Of a stretch of 64,000 nucleotides of DNA, positions 22,560-33,530 are shown in pieces. Within the stretch, counting starts at the first letter, position 1; every line of letters starts with the position of its first letter. The notes beneath the pieces are model-generated. The model was not told the origin of the DNA and did no database searches. It saw only the letters and a list, made by a program, of their open reading frames with translations. The position numbers and the translations under genes were made by a program. Source of the stretch: Megalopta genalis (Eukaryota > Arthropoda > Insecta > Hymenoptera > Halictidae); assembly GCF_051020955.1 (NCBI RefSeq), contig NC_135013.1, positions 31,286,802-31,350,801 on the forward strand. Reading direction: 5' to 3'.

Positions 22560-25400
22560 TGTGGTCTTCATTTGGCTGGCTGGTGTTCCCCGCGAGTTCT
22601 TCGAAGCAGATTCGGTTCCTCAGCGTCGATCCATCGATCCGTTTCGGTGTTAGAGAGCACAGTGGCACAAACGCGCGCGGCAACAGAAGAATAAATTAAA
22701 AGCCCCGATGAATCACTGGGCGAACACAAGGAGTAGTACGGGTCGCGCACAGAAACCGCTGGGATCAGAGAGAAAAGACGAGCACCGAGGGTACCGCGCG
22801 ATCACTGCACCGTGTTAATCTCTCGCGTGAATCGATTCGCTTTCGATTATCGAAATTAACCGCGACCGGCGCGATAGGTTGCGCACTAACACCGCGAGCG
22901 AACTGCGCGGCGGCGGCGGCGACGGCGGCGGCGGCGGAGAGGTCGAACGAAACGCGGCGCACCAACAACTGTCGAGCACTTTAAACGGTCGTTGCGACGA
23001 CAATGGCCGGTACGGATTCCCTGGCGGTCGTTTCTCGGGAGGACTTCGAGATCTACGAGGATCCACGCTGAAAATCAGTCGAGCGGAACCGCTTCCATCG
23101 AGAGCCGCCGCGAAGGTAACGGGCACGAATTAGATTAGTGGGGCTCTCGAGACACACTTGGAGAGGTTAGGTCGAGACGCGGGGAGTAGAAAGAGAGAGA
23201 CCGACACCTCTCTCTCTCTCTCTTAGCGTGTGCTTCACCAGCCGGATGATCCTGCGAGCGTGGCGTCCGCGACGAAATACTGGCTCATTTTCTCAGCAGC
23301 AGGACGCGCACCTTCTTATCCTCGGCGCGCTCCGACTGTCATGGCGGCGGCGGTGTTTTCTTTACACGCGACACTCACACGTGCCGTCGACGTACGACGA
23401 CCCACTGTGACAAGTGTCCTCTCTTCTCAGCCGCGAATCTCTCGCTCGGCCACGCTGCTGCTCGACGTCCAGCAGATATTCGACGGGCACGGTTTAAATG
23501 GTGCGCGCGTTGTCACCAGCATCACGGTGTCGCGTAACAGGGTGCGCGCGCTCGTTCGGCTGCGTGTCGTCCGTAACCGTTCCCCCACTCCTCCTCCGAG
23601 CCGCCGCCGGTACGCACAGATGCACACACACACGTGAACACACTGGTCTTATTCTTTGGCGCGAAACACGCCGCCGGTGCTCCCCCTTTCCACGTCCGTC
23701 CAGGCCGGGCTGTGCGGCAGCCCGTCGTCGGAGCGATCCCCTGCGCCGGGTATCTTCGGGTGACGTCGGGTCCGACGGCGCAAAAGCGTGCCACTTACCC
23801 GATCGGCGGCGTCCTTCTGACCGGCAGGACTGGTTCCCGTGGATAAACACGCGACGACGACGCCTGTACTCGGGGGGACCGTGTTACCGATTCCCCGGCC
23901 ACAGTCTCGCGCGGCGTAGAACCGGCCGAAACCGGAGAACGAACGAACGTACTCCTTTTCTTCGCGGACCGAGGTCCGATTTAGGATTTCGTGGAACACC
24001 ACCGGCGGCACCCACAGGACGAACGAACGAACGAACGAACGAACGGCTCTCGCACGGATCCGACGGACGTTCACGCGTGATCGCCGAAAAACTTGGAATC
24101 GCGCGGCAGGTGCAAACGGTGCCGGTTTACGCGCGGCGAGATGCGAGCGACCTCTCCTCACTTCGCCAGGTCCCAACCGAGAGGTCCACCGTACGAGGAC
24201 TGGTTTCACGAGACTACCCGTGCCCGACCGGCCAGACTACTTCGGGCTCGGGAAGGGGCAGAGACGCGGAGGGAGAAAAGGAGCAAGAGAGAGAGAGAAA
24301 GAGTGACAGGCACACAGAAAGAGAGTGTGTGCCGGTCGAAAGAGGCCTAGCGGCGGGAGGAGGAGGAGGCCGGGGAAGGGGGCGCGGGAAGCAGCGTGCG
24401 GAGAGCGGGCTCGTGGAGTGTGGGTCCCGTTCTTCGGAGAGAGGCTTGTTCCAGCGAGCGCGAGGAAGTACTGTTACTTAGACGGAGAGCCTTCGGGGCC
24501 CACAACGTGCCGCAAAACGCGATGCAGGCCTGGGGACGCGGTGCATATACGCGGTGAAAAACCGTTGGCAGCTAGGTGTCCCTCTCTGTTCGCGACACGT
24601 AACGTTACACAGCGGCGCGCGCGCGAGAGGGAGAGAGAGAGCTATGCACACTATTCGGGCTACGGGGGAGCTTATTGTGTCCGAGGATCGGCGTTCAGGC
24701 AGATCCGGTCAATGTTTCGCTCTCAAGGTCCGTCCCCGGTTCCCAGGGTTGACAGCGCGCAGCCACCCGCTAGTAGGCCTCTGGTTTCGGCGGCGCGGCG
24801 GGGCTCTCTCTGGCACATGGAAAACGGTGTCCGCCGCGCAATAAACTTACACGGGTCACGCGGGTCTAATTGCACGAAGAATCGCTATAGCGCGCGGATG
24901 CACGTTGCGTACGGTGCATCGCAGGGAACGCGTTTTACGCGTGCGTGGACACGCACCGACGAATCGCGTGTCCTCCTTCGCCCTCTGTTTACGTCCGTGC
25001 ACGCGAGCTTCCCCAGCGGGCCCGTGGGGCTCGATTCGACGAGAAATTTCGTTCTGCCTCCTGCTCCTGCACCAGCTAGTTCAGGTACAAGCTCATCTCG
25101 TTCGATGCACCGCTGCCGTCGGATTGATCTCCCTTCCTTGTTTTCCTTTTTTTTTATTTTTTGCTAGGCTGCTGCTGCTGCTGTTGATTGCCGCAGTGGA
25201 AACCGACAGGAGAGAAATACGCTCACCGCTCGGTGGTCGCGGCTCGACTGGACGACTGGCCGCCTCCGCGCTATTACCCGCCGTATTCTCACGCCCGTAC
25301 CCAACCGCACCGGCGCCCCACGCGCAACCCGCCGCCTCGGCCCACCTCGGTTCTCCGGTACAGTGGCTGTAGAAAGTACAGGAAATTTACGAATCACGGC
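22560..25400. promoter_or_regulatory. CpG-rich, promoter-like block without an identified gene
   Basis: About 2.8 kb with dense CpG, a (GCG)n run at 22909-22938, GA-rich tracts (about 23190-23222 and 24290-24320) and a CGAA tetranucleotide run at 24022-24045. Long overlapping open frames (23498-24481, 24325-25167 and minus 23649-24209) are Arg/Pro/Ser-rich on both strands, which is what stop-poor GC-rich DNA gives; none has a domain. Composition resembles that of the block upstream of the exon at 39537. A transcription start and untranslated exon of an unseen gene is a reasonable inference; direction cannot be decided. Confidence 0.35.
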
Positions 25401-26436
25401 GAATCGCGTTGATATTTTAAGCTTTTGTAATCTCGTTGAAGCGAGTCGCACCGAACGAATCCTGATTCGTTTCAAAGCTCGAAATCACCGTCTTCGCAAT
25501 TCAGCGGTCAATTTTTCTTAACGCGATCCCACGCGATGCAGCAGACGGAAAACCGAAGGATAAATTGTACTCGAAAATGCTGTAAATTGAAGCGCCTGCG
25601 AGGATACAAGAAAATTTTTCTCGCGAACGAATCTACCGTAGATTTGAACATTGAAATCTCTTCTTTATAACGACTCCTCGGAATTTGATGTACGATATTT
25701 TTGAATCGTTCTGTGGAACAGAAACCGGGAACAAGTTCATTTGTGTGAACCTCTCGTGTACCTTGTATTGCTGTAAAATACAGCCTCTGTTCAAAGTTCA
25801 ATAAAATGACTAAAAAAGATCGTACGTCAAAATTTAAGGAGTCGTCGTAAAGGAGAGACTTCGATCTTCAAATCTATGTTGGGTACAATTACGAGGAAAA
25901 TTTTCCTGTATTTACAGACATTTTAGTTCGTCAGACATTTTCCAGAAAGAACGTGTTGCAGGTTCACACGTCCATGTTTATTGTCGTACGATTGCTTTCT
26001 ACGAAATTGAAACGGAAAACCGAAAATTTAGCGTGCACAAAGACTTTCCTTAGTCACTCGACGCGGACAGGCCGCGTCGCAACCGACGGAACACCGGGTA
26101 TATCGACTTCCGGATTTTTATTAATTATTTATCCCATCCACATTGCGCTACGTTTAGCCGCTTCTATCTGGGTTGTTTATGCCAAGTCCGACAACCTCAC
26201 CGACTAAATATAGACGCGAACTTTGTTCGCGAACTTAACCCTCATTTGTCCCACCTTTTCCAGCCTTACCTGTCGGCGATGACTTCATAGTCTTCTAAGA
26301 AAGATTAATACGTTGCCCCTCTTCGGAACAGATATAAAAAGAACGTTCCCGAGGACTTTATTGACACCGCCTTCGCCGGTCTCCCGTGTACACCTATTTT
26401 TACCTAAATTAATTCCGTAATCGTTATAAAAAGAGT
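25401..26436. other. Non-coding sequence with an inverted dispersed repeat
   Basis: A segment at about 25600-25705 and one at about 25800-25890 are inverted copies of each other (the second reads ATCGTACGTCAAAATTTAAG), and both resemble 2275-2360. This is an old dispersed repeat with a fold-back arrangement. Nothing else recognised. Confidence 0.5.
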
Positions 26437-26462
26437 TGAAAAACCAACGAGGGGAGGAGTAT

Positions 26463-26522
<60 letters not shown>

Positions 26523-26552
26523 ATACTCCCCTCCCTCCATTGGTTTTTCAAT
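26437..26552. repeat. Hairpin: about 30-bp inverted arms around (AT)n
   Basis: Arms TTGAAAAACCAACGAGGGGA... and its near-inverse ...CCTCCATTGGTTTTTCAA flank an (AT)n run at about 26465-26520. The two arms include GGAGTATTGAT and ATCAATACTCC. The whole can fold into a long cruciform. Confidence 0.9.
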
Positions 26553-26618
26553 ATATATATTAATATATATATTATATAATATTTATATTTGTATAATAAT
26601 ATATATATAATATATATA

Positions 26619-26653
<35 letters not shown>

Positions 26654-26725
26654 TAAGATATATTGTAGTATATATAGTATATAATAATAATATATACTAA
26701 TATATATATATATATATTGTACGTG
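26553..26725. repeat. AT-rich simple sequence with (GA)n
   Basis: TATATAATAT-type repeats with a short GAGAGA run at 26635-26653. Confidence 0.9.
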
Positions 26726-27272
26726 TTCAATATATTGAACATGCTCGGAGAACTTAGAAAATTGAAAACGTGCTTTTAAAAGGTGTTTCCAGACGTGTTC
26801 GGCACTAACAATGTTAATTCACGTGTAAATTTTAATTTACAGGTGAGGAAGTTACGTGATCCGGCGAGTGAACGGCTCGAATATCGGCGATTCGCGAGGC
26901 GTGATAAATGGCGATGCCGTGTATTTTCGTTCGGCGATCGTTTTTCGAAATTCAGGAGGTTATTAACGTAAGTCGCAAAAGTTGTTATACCCACGTACCT
27001 GCACGTGCTCGCGTGTTAACTCTTACCGCGGCCGGTGTGCCTGTGTCGTGTGCAACAACACGCACACACGCGCACACACACGTCGCCGTCCGTGCGTACG
27101 GATACAGCAAAGAGCGGGTGTAACCGGTTTCACCGATTTTTTCCCGAAAAGCTCCCGCGACGGTTTATAAAATTGTTTGCCCTTTGTCGTTTCTTGACGC
27201 TCGCTCGCTCTAGCGTGCGCGCGCGCGCGCGGCTTCGTATCCGTATGCTTCGGTAGTAAGAACCGCGTAGAC
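26726..27272. other. Non-coding unique sequence
   Basis: Includes an ACAC-type run at about 27058-27082 and a (CG)n run at about 27217-27231. No gene recognised. Confidence 0.4.
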
Positions 27273-27898
27273 CAGGGGTGTCAAACTCAAAAACTAACTT
27301 GGGCCAAATAAACAATCCTTAACTTTAGGTGGACCGCAAAAACAAAGAAATCATTTGTTCGTAGAAACAAATATTTTTATTTTGACTAGTACATTGTAAT
27401 AAACATATATAAAGTTAAATTATTTAAACAATAATTTAACTTTATATATGTTTTAACATGGGCCAAATATGGTGGGCCGCAAAAAAAAAAACAAATCAAT
27501 ATTCATAGAAACAAATATTTTTATTTTGACTAGTGCATTGTAATAAACATATATAAAGTTAAATTATTTAAACAATAATTTAACTTTATATATGTTTTAA
27601 CATGGGCCAAATATGGTGGGCCGCAAAAAAAAACAAATCAATGTTCATAGAAACAAATATTTTTATTTTGACTAGTGCATTGTAATAAACCTATATAAAG
27701 TTATATTATTGTTTACGTCCTGATACTTGACATCTCTTCTCCGATACTATCTCTTTCCTATTTCAGGAGAAATTTTATCGACCGAGACTACTTTCAAAAT
27801 TTCTAAATCACATTTCTATCTCATTTTTACTTTGCGTCGGATATATCGACTGGGCCGCAAAAACGTTCATCTCGGGCCGCGAGAGTTCGACACCCCTG
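27273..27898. mobile_element. hAT-like non-autonomous element with internal tandem repeats
   Basis: The left end CAGGGGTGTCAAACTCAAAA and right end GAGAGTTCGACACCCCTG form the terminal inverted repeat typical of a widespread hAT lineage. GGGCC motifs (GGGCCGCAAAAA) lie inside both ends. The interior holds two full and one partial copies of a roughly 135-bp unit with an AT-rich palindrome (AAAGTTAAATTATTTAAACA). The 8-bp target duplication is not clear. No transposase remains. Confidence 0.8.
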
Positions 27899-28744
27899 AT
27901 TTAAACGAACCGTGTTATAATTTGTTGCGTCAAGTTGTGCACGAAATTTTCGAAGCTGCATGCACTGCTCGTGAAAAAGTCCAAACGAATGCAGTTCGTT
28001 CCTGCATTCAAACAATTTGCATTGGCTTATAGCTGCGGGCACGATTTCAGGGGTCAGAATTGCCGATTGCAGAATTATAGAAAGATGGATGAAACATTAA
28101 AATAGGTCTCTCGATGATCTTGACGGTTCATATGAATTTGTTGTTGCTAATTCCGGGCAGCGTGAAAACACTAAATCGGTGACAGTACGCCTTGTTTCGA
28201 GAGATCGTTTGCTAATCGTGGACGTAATCGGAGCACAAGAGTATGGTCGACGAAAGTCATTGTTTGCCTAATCTTGGAGCCTGCATTTTCGGAGAGATCG
28301 TGTTGAACTCTTTCGAGTCGTTGTTTATATTTGTTCGGATAAGAGAACGAAATGGCCGTCGAACTATCAAAGATGGGAGTAGAATCTGTAAGACGTGTGT
28401 AATTTTATAGGAGCCGTTGAAACGCTTGAAATTAATTCGAAAGGATCTGCTGGAGAGCTATGGGGCTGGCTGCTACCTGTTCCCCCGATACGCGCCGCGT
28501 AACAGGAATGGATTTTTTCAAAATTCCAAACGTATAATCGTCATGCGCTGGATAATGTAAGGTGACACCAAGGCAGTCCGGTACGGAATCGAGAACCGAG
28601 CGCAACATCGCCGCGACCAAGAGAGCTCAATCGAACGGCCGTCTCCTTCGCCTTGCGATAATACACCGTCGAATTGAATCTTCGTCCGGCACAATTCACG
28701 GCGAAAAGTCGCGAATGCGTTCCGTGCAAATCGTTCCCGGGAAA
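27899..28744. other. Non-coding unique sequence
   Basis: No gene or repeat recognised; frames at 28432-28763 have no domain. Confidence 0.4.
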
Positions 28745-28954
28745 TTAACCCCTTAACGTGCACGCTCGAGTTAACTCGAGCGCGCTAAACTGGCCAAACT
28801 GTGCGCACTCGAGATAATTCAATGTGACAACAATGTGAAAGCAAATAAAAAAACAATCGTTTTAATGATATTTATCACTTACATGGGATTGTAAGCTATA
28901 ACACTTACTTATTCAAGTATAAAATATATCCTTTTTCTACTTATCACTTACGAC

Positions 28955-29017
28955 TTATCTCTTCCTTGTGAGCCGCTTTCCGACAGCGTATTCATATTCA
29001 GATTCTGATTCGCTCAT
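28955..29017 (-). pseudogene. Possible piggyBac transposase N-terminus, 20 codons then stop
   Basis: ATG at 29017 reads MSESESEYEYAVGKRLTRKR followed by TAA. An acidic Ser/Glu-rich start is usual for piggyBac transposases, and the position inside a TTAA-bounded element supports the reading. The rest of the protein is missing. Family assignment from 20 residues alone would be weak; the context carries it. Confidence 0.5.
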
Positions 29018-29059
29018 TTTTCAATATATATTTTGCTAAAATATAATATAAAATAAAAT

Positions 29060-29176
29060 ATAATAATAATAACAATAATAATAATAACAATAGCAACAAT
29101 AATAATAACAATAACAATAATAATAATAACAATAATAATAATAACAATAACAATAATAATAATAATAATAATAATA
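29060..29176. repeat. (AAT)n/(AAC)n microsatellite
   Basis: Mixed AATAATAAC units inside the piggyBac-like element at 28745. Confidence 0.95.
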
Positions 29177-29343
29177 GTAATATTCTGAAAATTAAAAATC
29201 ATACCAATTGTATAAATCTCCATTATTTCTGTATTTTTGTACTTTTCTTGCCAAGACAAACGTTCTAAATTGTCTTTTTACATTAAAAAAATTGATTTCT
29301 TTTGGCCGGCCTTTTTCAAAAAAACTGTGCATTAAGGGGTTAA

Positions 29344-30819
29344 TCCATCGTTATCGACCGCGACCCGATCGCGACCCTATTTGTTCCTCTTTCAACGAAG
29401 CGCGCATACCGATAATTGGGTGTAAAGCCGCGCGAGAAATTCTCGTTTGTTTCGTTTGCGTGTGCTTCGGAGGGAAGCGGAACGGTCCGGTTTGCCGGGG
29501 AGCCGTGGAAACGTATTCTAGGGATTCGCCACTGGAATTGTTCCAAAGCCCCATCGAACACGGCAATTTCACTTTCCTCGGGACCTCTTTTTTTTTTCTC
29601 ACGGTGTTTCGATGAATCACGGCACGCGTTGAATAGCGCTGCACCGGGAATGCTAATTACGTACACGGGATTACACGACTCACCGGGTCGTTTGAATCCC
29701 TCTGCTCGACTTTCCCCCGTCGAACAAGCCTATTTTGTCTCCGTTCGCGACGGTCATTTCAGATCCAATATCTCCGTATATTTTTAAATCTCCGAATGAT
29801 TTAATCCCTCGCTTCGGTTATACCGCAGACCGTTGTTGCTCGCTGGTTTGTAGTGTTAAACAATCTCGCCCCGATTATACCGCTATTATGTTGCCGTCGA
29901 GGGGGTTCAATAATTTATGATTCGCATTCGCACCGCTATGGTCCATAAATACGCCGGTGGTACGGGGACGAAACAAAAACAGGGCCCGTGATCTCTGTTA
30001 ATCCGATAAGATAGAATAATGAAATTGTATTTAAGCGTCATAAATCTCTGTCGAGTCGGTCCGGCAAGCCCCCGGTGATCTTTTGAAGGTGCAATATCAA
30101 TGCGACGTAGCCCGGGAGAGAAGGCGATCTTTTGAATCGCCGCTTAATAAATTGAGCCATTAGCAGCACGAGAGGCAGAACGCATAGCGAAAGTAATATA
30201 CCGCGGCAGCGGGATCGCCGGCCAACTTTGAACAATAAAAACAGAGAACGGCGATGTTTTTGCGCTCCGTAACACGATGCACGCGGGCGTACGCGTAACA
30301 TGCGCACTATGCCGTTTAGTATAATGGGCCGCGCGGGCGAGCGTACGCGTGCTTTTTAGACCTGCTGGAAAATCGTGATACTCCTTTAGGAGTTTACGTG
30401 TACACGGTTACCGCAATCCTTTCGTTGTCGATCTTCTCTCTGTTCGTCTTTTTGTACAACAGATTTCAGCGTGCGTCGATTAAGGTCGAAATTCTGATGA
30501 TTCTTTTCTCGGTTGAAAAGACAGGACACGGTGATCCACCGGCGACGGATCATGGAGCTGGAAAGGTGCACGGTGCTGCCACCTGGAGGCGGTGTCGTAA
30601 AACTGCACGCGCTGGAGGGCCGGTCGAACAAATCGTATAATTCCAGACGTCCTCCGTGGAAAGAGATATGGGACAACAACTTTCGATAATTATGTAAAAC
30701 AAATATCATCAGAGATGACTCTGATGTCCTGTCAAGGTCAACGGTTCTAGCGATATTTTCCTATACGCGTATCTGCAACAAATATTAACAGTACCTGAAA
30801 GACGAGCAAGCGATCTCGA
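29344..30819. other. Non-coding CpG-rich unique sequence
   Basis: Overlapping domain-less frames at 29340-29787 and 30038-30709. No gene recognised. Confidence 0.4.
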
Positions 30820-31112
30820 TAAAATATTTAAATAAATAAAAATAAAATATTAATATAATAATAATATTGTATAAATATTGATATATAATATTATATAAAT
30901 AAAATTATATTATTATTAATTATTATTATTATTATATAAATATTTATATAATATTAATAATTATATTAATAATAATATAATAATTACATTAATAATAATT
31001 AATAATATATAATTATATATATAATATATTATAATAATATTAATATAACATATAATATATAATAATATAATATAATTAATAATAATTATATTAATAATAT
31101 AAAAATAAAATA
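30820..31112. repeat. AT-rich low-complexity tract
   Basis: Dense AATAATATTATATAA-type sequence with no higher unit. Confidence 0.9.
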
Positions 31113-31347
31113 TTTCAAAGCCACCGAAATGTGTCCCGTTACTTGTCCACAGGATCTCCTAATATCTTCTCCATCCCGCTCGCTTCGAGAGAGAAACGAA
31201 AGAACACGCTGCGCTTCTATGCATAAATATTTATATTATTATGTTACACTTTGTTATATCTTCTATGTCCGTAAAGTAAACGCTACCTTAAAAATACACC
31301 TTTTGGTAAACAAAATCATTCGGTAAACAACGTCCATAGCGTCGTCT

Positions 31348-32181
31348 TCACATGTTCAAATGCAAGTGTTGAGCGGCAGCGATGATCTGACACTTTTGCA
31401 GCTCGAGCTTCTGCTCCTTCAGCTTCAACAGTCTTTTCTGCACCTCGAGCTCGCTCTGTCGCATGCTCATCTCCTCTTTGTGCCTTTTCTCGCGGTTCTT
31501 CTCGGCGACGGCGAAGTTCTTGGTCATCTCGTTCAAAAATCTGTCGAAGAACGCGACCAACGGTCCCTTCTGGTCCGACAGCTCGTTCTTGCTATTCGGA
31601 ACGCAGTTCGAAGTCGGCGCCGCCAGAGGATCGTCCTGTTTCGGCTGGTCGGTGCTGCCCTGCTGCTGCTCCTCCGACGCCGGTTTCGGTAATATGTACG
31701 TGTACGATTTCGCGGAGCCGCCGGCCGGCGACGGGAACTCGCCCTCCTCCAGGTACATGTGTCGCCTTTTCTCGTTGAAGATCTCGTCCAGGGCACGCTT
31801 GTGCTCCCAGTGGCCGTAATGCCGCATTCTGCCCGGCTTCTTCAGCCGTTCCCGGAACACCAGGTTCTTGTACTTACGCTCCAGCACACGCCACTTGTTC
31901 TCGCACTTCTGCGGGCTGAAGTAGAACCCGTAGTTCTGCATCTCGATGGAGATCATCTCGAACATCTCCCTCAAGCTCCTGATCTGCGTCGACTGGCCGA
32001 CCATCGACCGGTATTTCTTGTACTGGCTGATCAAGCACGTGGTCGCTTTGCTGGTCCACAGGTTCAGAGCGCCGACGTCCGCGCTCGACGGTATCGCCCC
32101 GTTGTTCTCGAAACCGGGGAAACCGTTCTCGTGCTCCTCCTCGACGTAACACTGCATCGTCGGCTCGACCTTGATCTCCAT
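31348..32181 (-). CDS. Myb/SANT-like (trihelix) putative DNA-binding protein, single exon
   Basis: A 277-residue ORF with an ATG at 32181 and TGA at 31348. Residues about 41-135 form a Myb/SANT-like (trihelix, Myb_DNA-bind_4/5) domain: the helix-1 tryptophan in LWTSKATTCLISQYKKY, the helix-3 segment KCENKWRVLERKYKNL, and a final tryptophan in HYGHWEHKRALDEIF. Residues about 150-205 are low-complexity linker. Residues about 205-270 include FFDRFLNEM and a charged Leu-rich helix (KRHKEEMSMRQSELEVQKR onward) likely to form a coiled coil for dimerisation. IKVE at residues 3-6 fits a SUMOylation consensus. Such proteins are usually nuclear, with DNA binding the expected role; target unknown. No upstream in-frame ATG precedes the TGA at about -63. 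A pyrimidine-rich stretch ending AAAAG just upstream (about 32205-32220) could be a splice acceptor for a 5'UTR exon. Some Myb/SANT genes derive from Harbinger transposons, but no terminal repeats flank this one. Confidence 0.85.
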   Translation of the reverse strand: MEIKVEPTMQCYVEEEHENGFPGFENNGAIPSSADVGALNLWTSKATTCLISQYKKYRSMVGQSTQIRSLREMFEMISIEMQNYGFYFSPQKCENKWRVLERKYKNLVFRERLKKPGRMRHYGHWEHKRALDEIFNEKRRHMYLEEGEFPSPAGGSAKSYTYILPKPASEEQQQGSTDQPKQDDPLAAPTSNCVPNSKNELSDQKGPLVAFFDRFLNEMTKNFAVAEKNREKRHKEEMSMRQSELEVQKRLLKLKEQKLELQKCQIIAAAQHLHLNM

Positions 32182-33110
32182 TTGCCCGTCGAGCTTGTTG
32201 TCACCTTTTGGGGGGGGACAAAGTAGAAGAACACGTCAGAAGCGACTCGAACCGGTGCTCCGATCGAAGTAAAATCGACATTCAGATTTTTAGCGTAAAT
32301 TGGTTAGGTTCGCGCGCGGAAGAGGCTGCAGAGCGTTTGATTTTCCCGCGCCAAGCGATGGACGAACCGTGTACAGGCGCAGAAAAGCGGATCTCCGGAA
32401 CGTTCGCGACGGCGTGCGAGATGGAAACTCGGGCCGACTGCGGGCAATTTTGTAGGTACTATGCGACACGGATTAGTTTTATGGAACTGTTCTGTGGACA
32501 GTTCGGTTCTTACCTTTTTGCTCTGTAATATCGGCCATATTAGCGTGCCCTGGTAACGTAACCTCCGTTCCAACCGTCGAGAGTAGTCCGGCACGAGTGC
32601 CAATCTCGGTCGTGGCACGGTCTCGCAGGGGGCCGAAAAACCAATGGAAACTAGTTCCAAACCGGTTTCATCCTGGAACTGGTTCCGTACGCGTCGAGAA
32701 CTGGCGGCCATATTAACCTCGTGTGCCTCATGGACACCGGAGATACGTTAAGCCAGGTCCACACCTGGCACCAAGGCGGAGCGTCTAGGCGGCGAACATG
32801 TCTGGACCCGTGCTGCGTATACAACGAATTCAAATGTACGTCGCAAGCACGGCAACGTCAGCTGTTTGTTATGAGGAATCCACGACGACGCGTCGATCGT
32901 TCTTGACCGTACATAAACATTAACGCGCCGCGCGGCGTTTCCCTTCTTTCGGTGAATACGAGGCACACACGATAAGAATCGTTTCTCTGCGCGCACAATA
33001 GCTCCCGAATCTGTTCGAACATCTTTCGGAAGCGGAATAATATTTTTTTCAAATTGGAGTAGGTGACTTGAATTTTTTTTAAATGTTAGAGGAGCTGGAA
33101 ACAAATTTTG
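32182..33110. other. Upstream flank of the Myb/SANT gene, non-coding
   Basis: CpG-rich for about 700 bp, consistent with a promoter and 5'UTR of the minus-strand gene, then AT-richer. Frames on both strands (32208-33104) show no domain. Confidence 0.4.
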
Positions 33111-33530
33111 CGAACATGTTTTATATTTTAGTTTTATCTGTCGACTTTAGATATAATATTTAGTCAATTAAATGTTATAATATTTAGACAATTAAATATT
33201 ATAACATTTAGTTATAATTAAATATTATAATATTAGTTATAATTAGATATAATGGTAGTTATATTATAATATTAGTTATTATTAGATATAATGGTAGTTA
33301 TATTATAATATTAGTTATTATTATTATAATATTTAGTTATAATTAAATATTGTAATATTTAGTTATAATTATATATTATAATATTAGTTATATAATTAGG
33401 TATAATGGTAGTTATCTTATAATATTAGTTATAATTAGGTATAATGGTACTTATATTATAATATTAGTTATTATTATTATAATATTTAGTTATAATTAAA
33501 TATTATAATATTTAGTCAATTTAAGAAAAT
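33111..33530. repeat. AT-rich minisatellite (TATAATATTTAGTTATAATTA-type)
   Basis: Irregular repeats of ATATTTAGTTATAATTA and ATATAATGGTAGTTATATTA. Unit length varies from about 22 to 55 bp. Confidence 0.88.

Larger units (their letters stand above)
28745..29343 (-). mobile_element. piggyBac-like element, CCCCTTAA family, internally deleted
   Basis: TTAA at 28745-28748 and 29340-29343 bound ends that read CCCCTTAACGTGCACGC and, from the other side, CCCCTTAATGCACAG. A CTCGAGTTAACTCGAG palindrome is subterminal. On the minus strand a Met-initiated 20-codon frame (28955-29017) resembles a piggyBac transposase start, so this is a deletion derivative of an autonomous piggyBac. An AAT/AAC microsatellite has expanded inside it (29060-29176). 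Confidence 0.8.

Noticed and set aside
23498..25167. Two long plus-strand frames (327 and 280 codons)
   Set aside because: Arg/Pro/Ser-rich, overlapped by opposite-strand frames of similar length, no motif; expected in stop-poor CpG-rich DNA.
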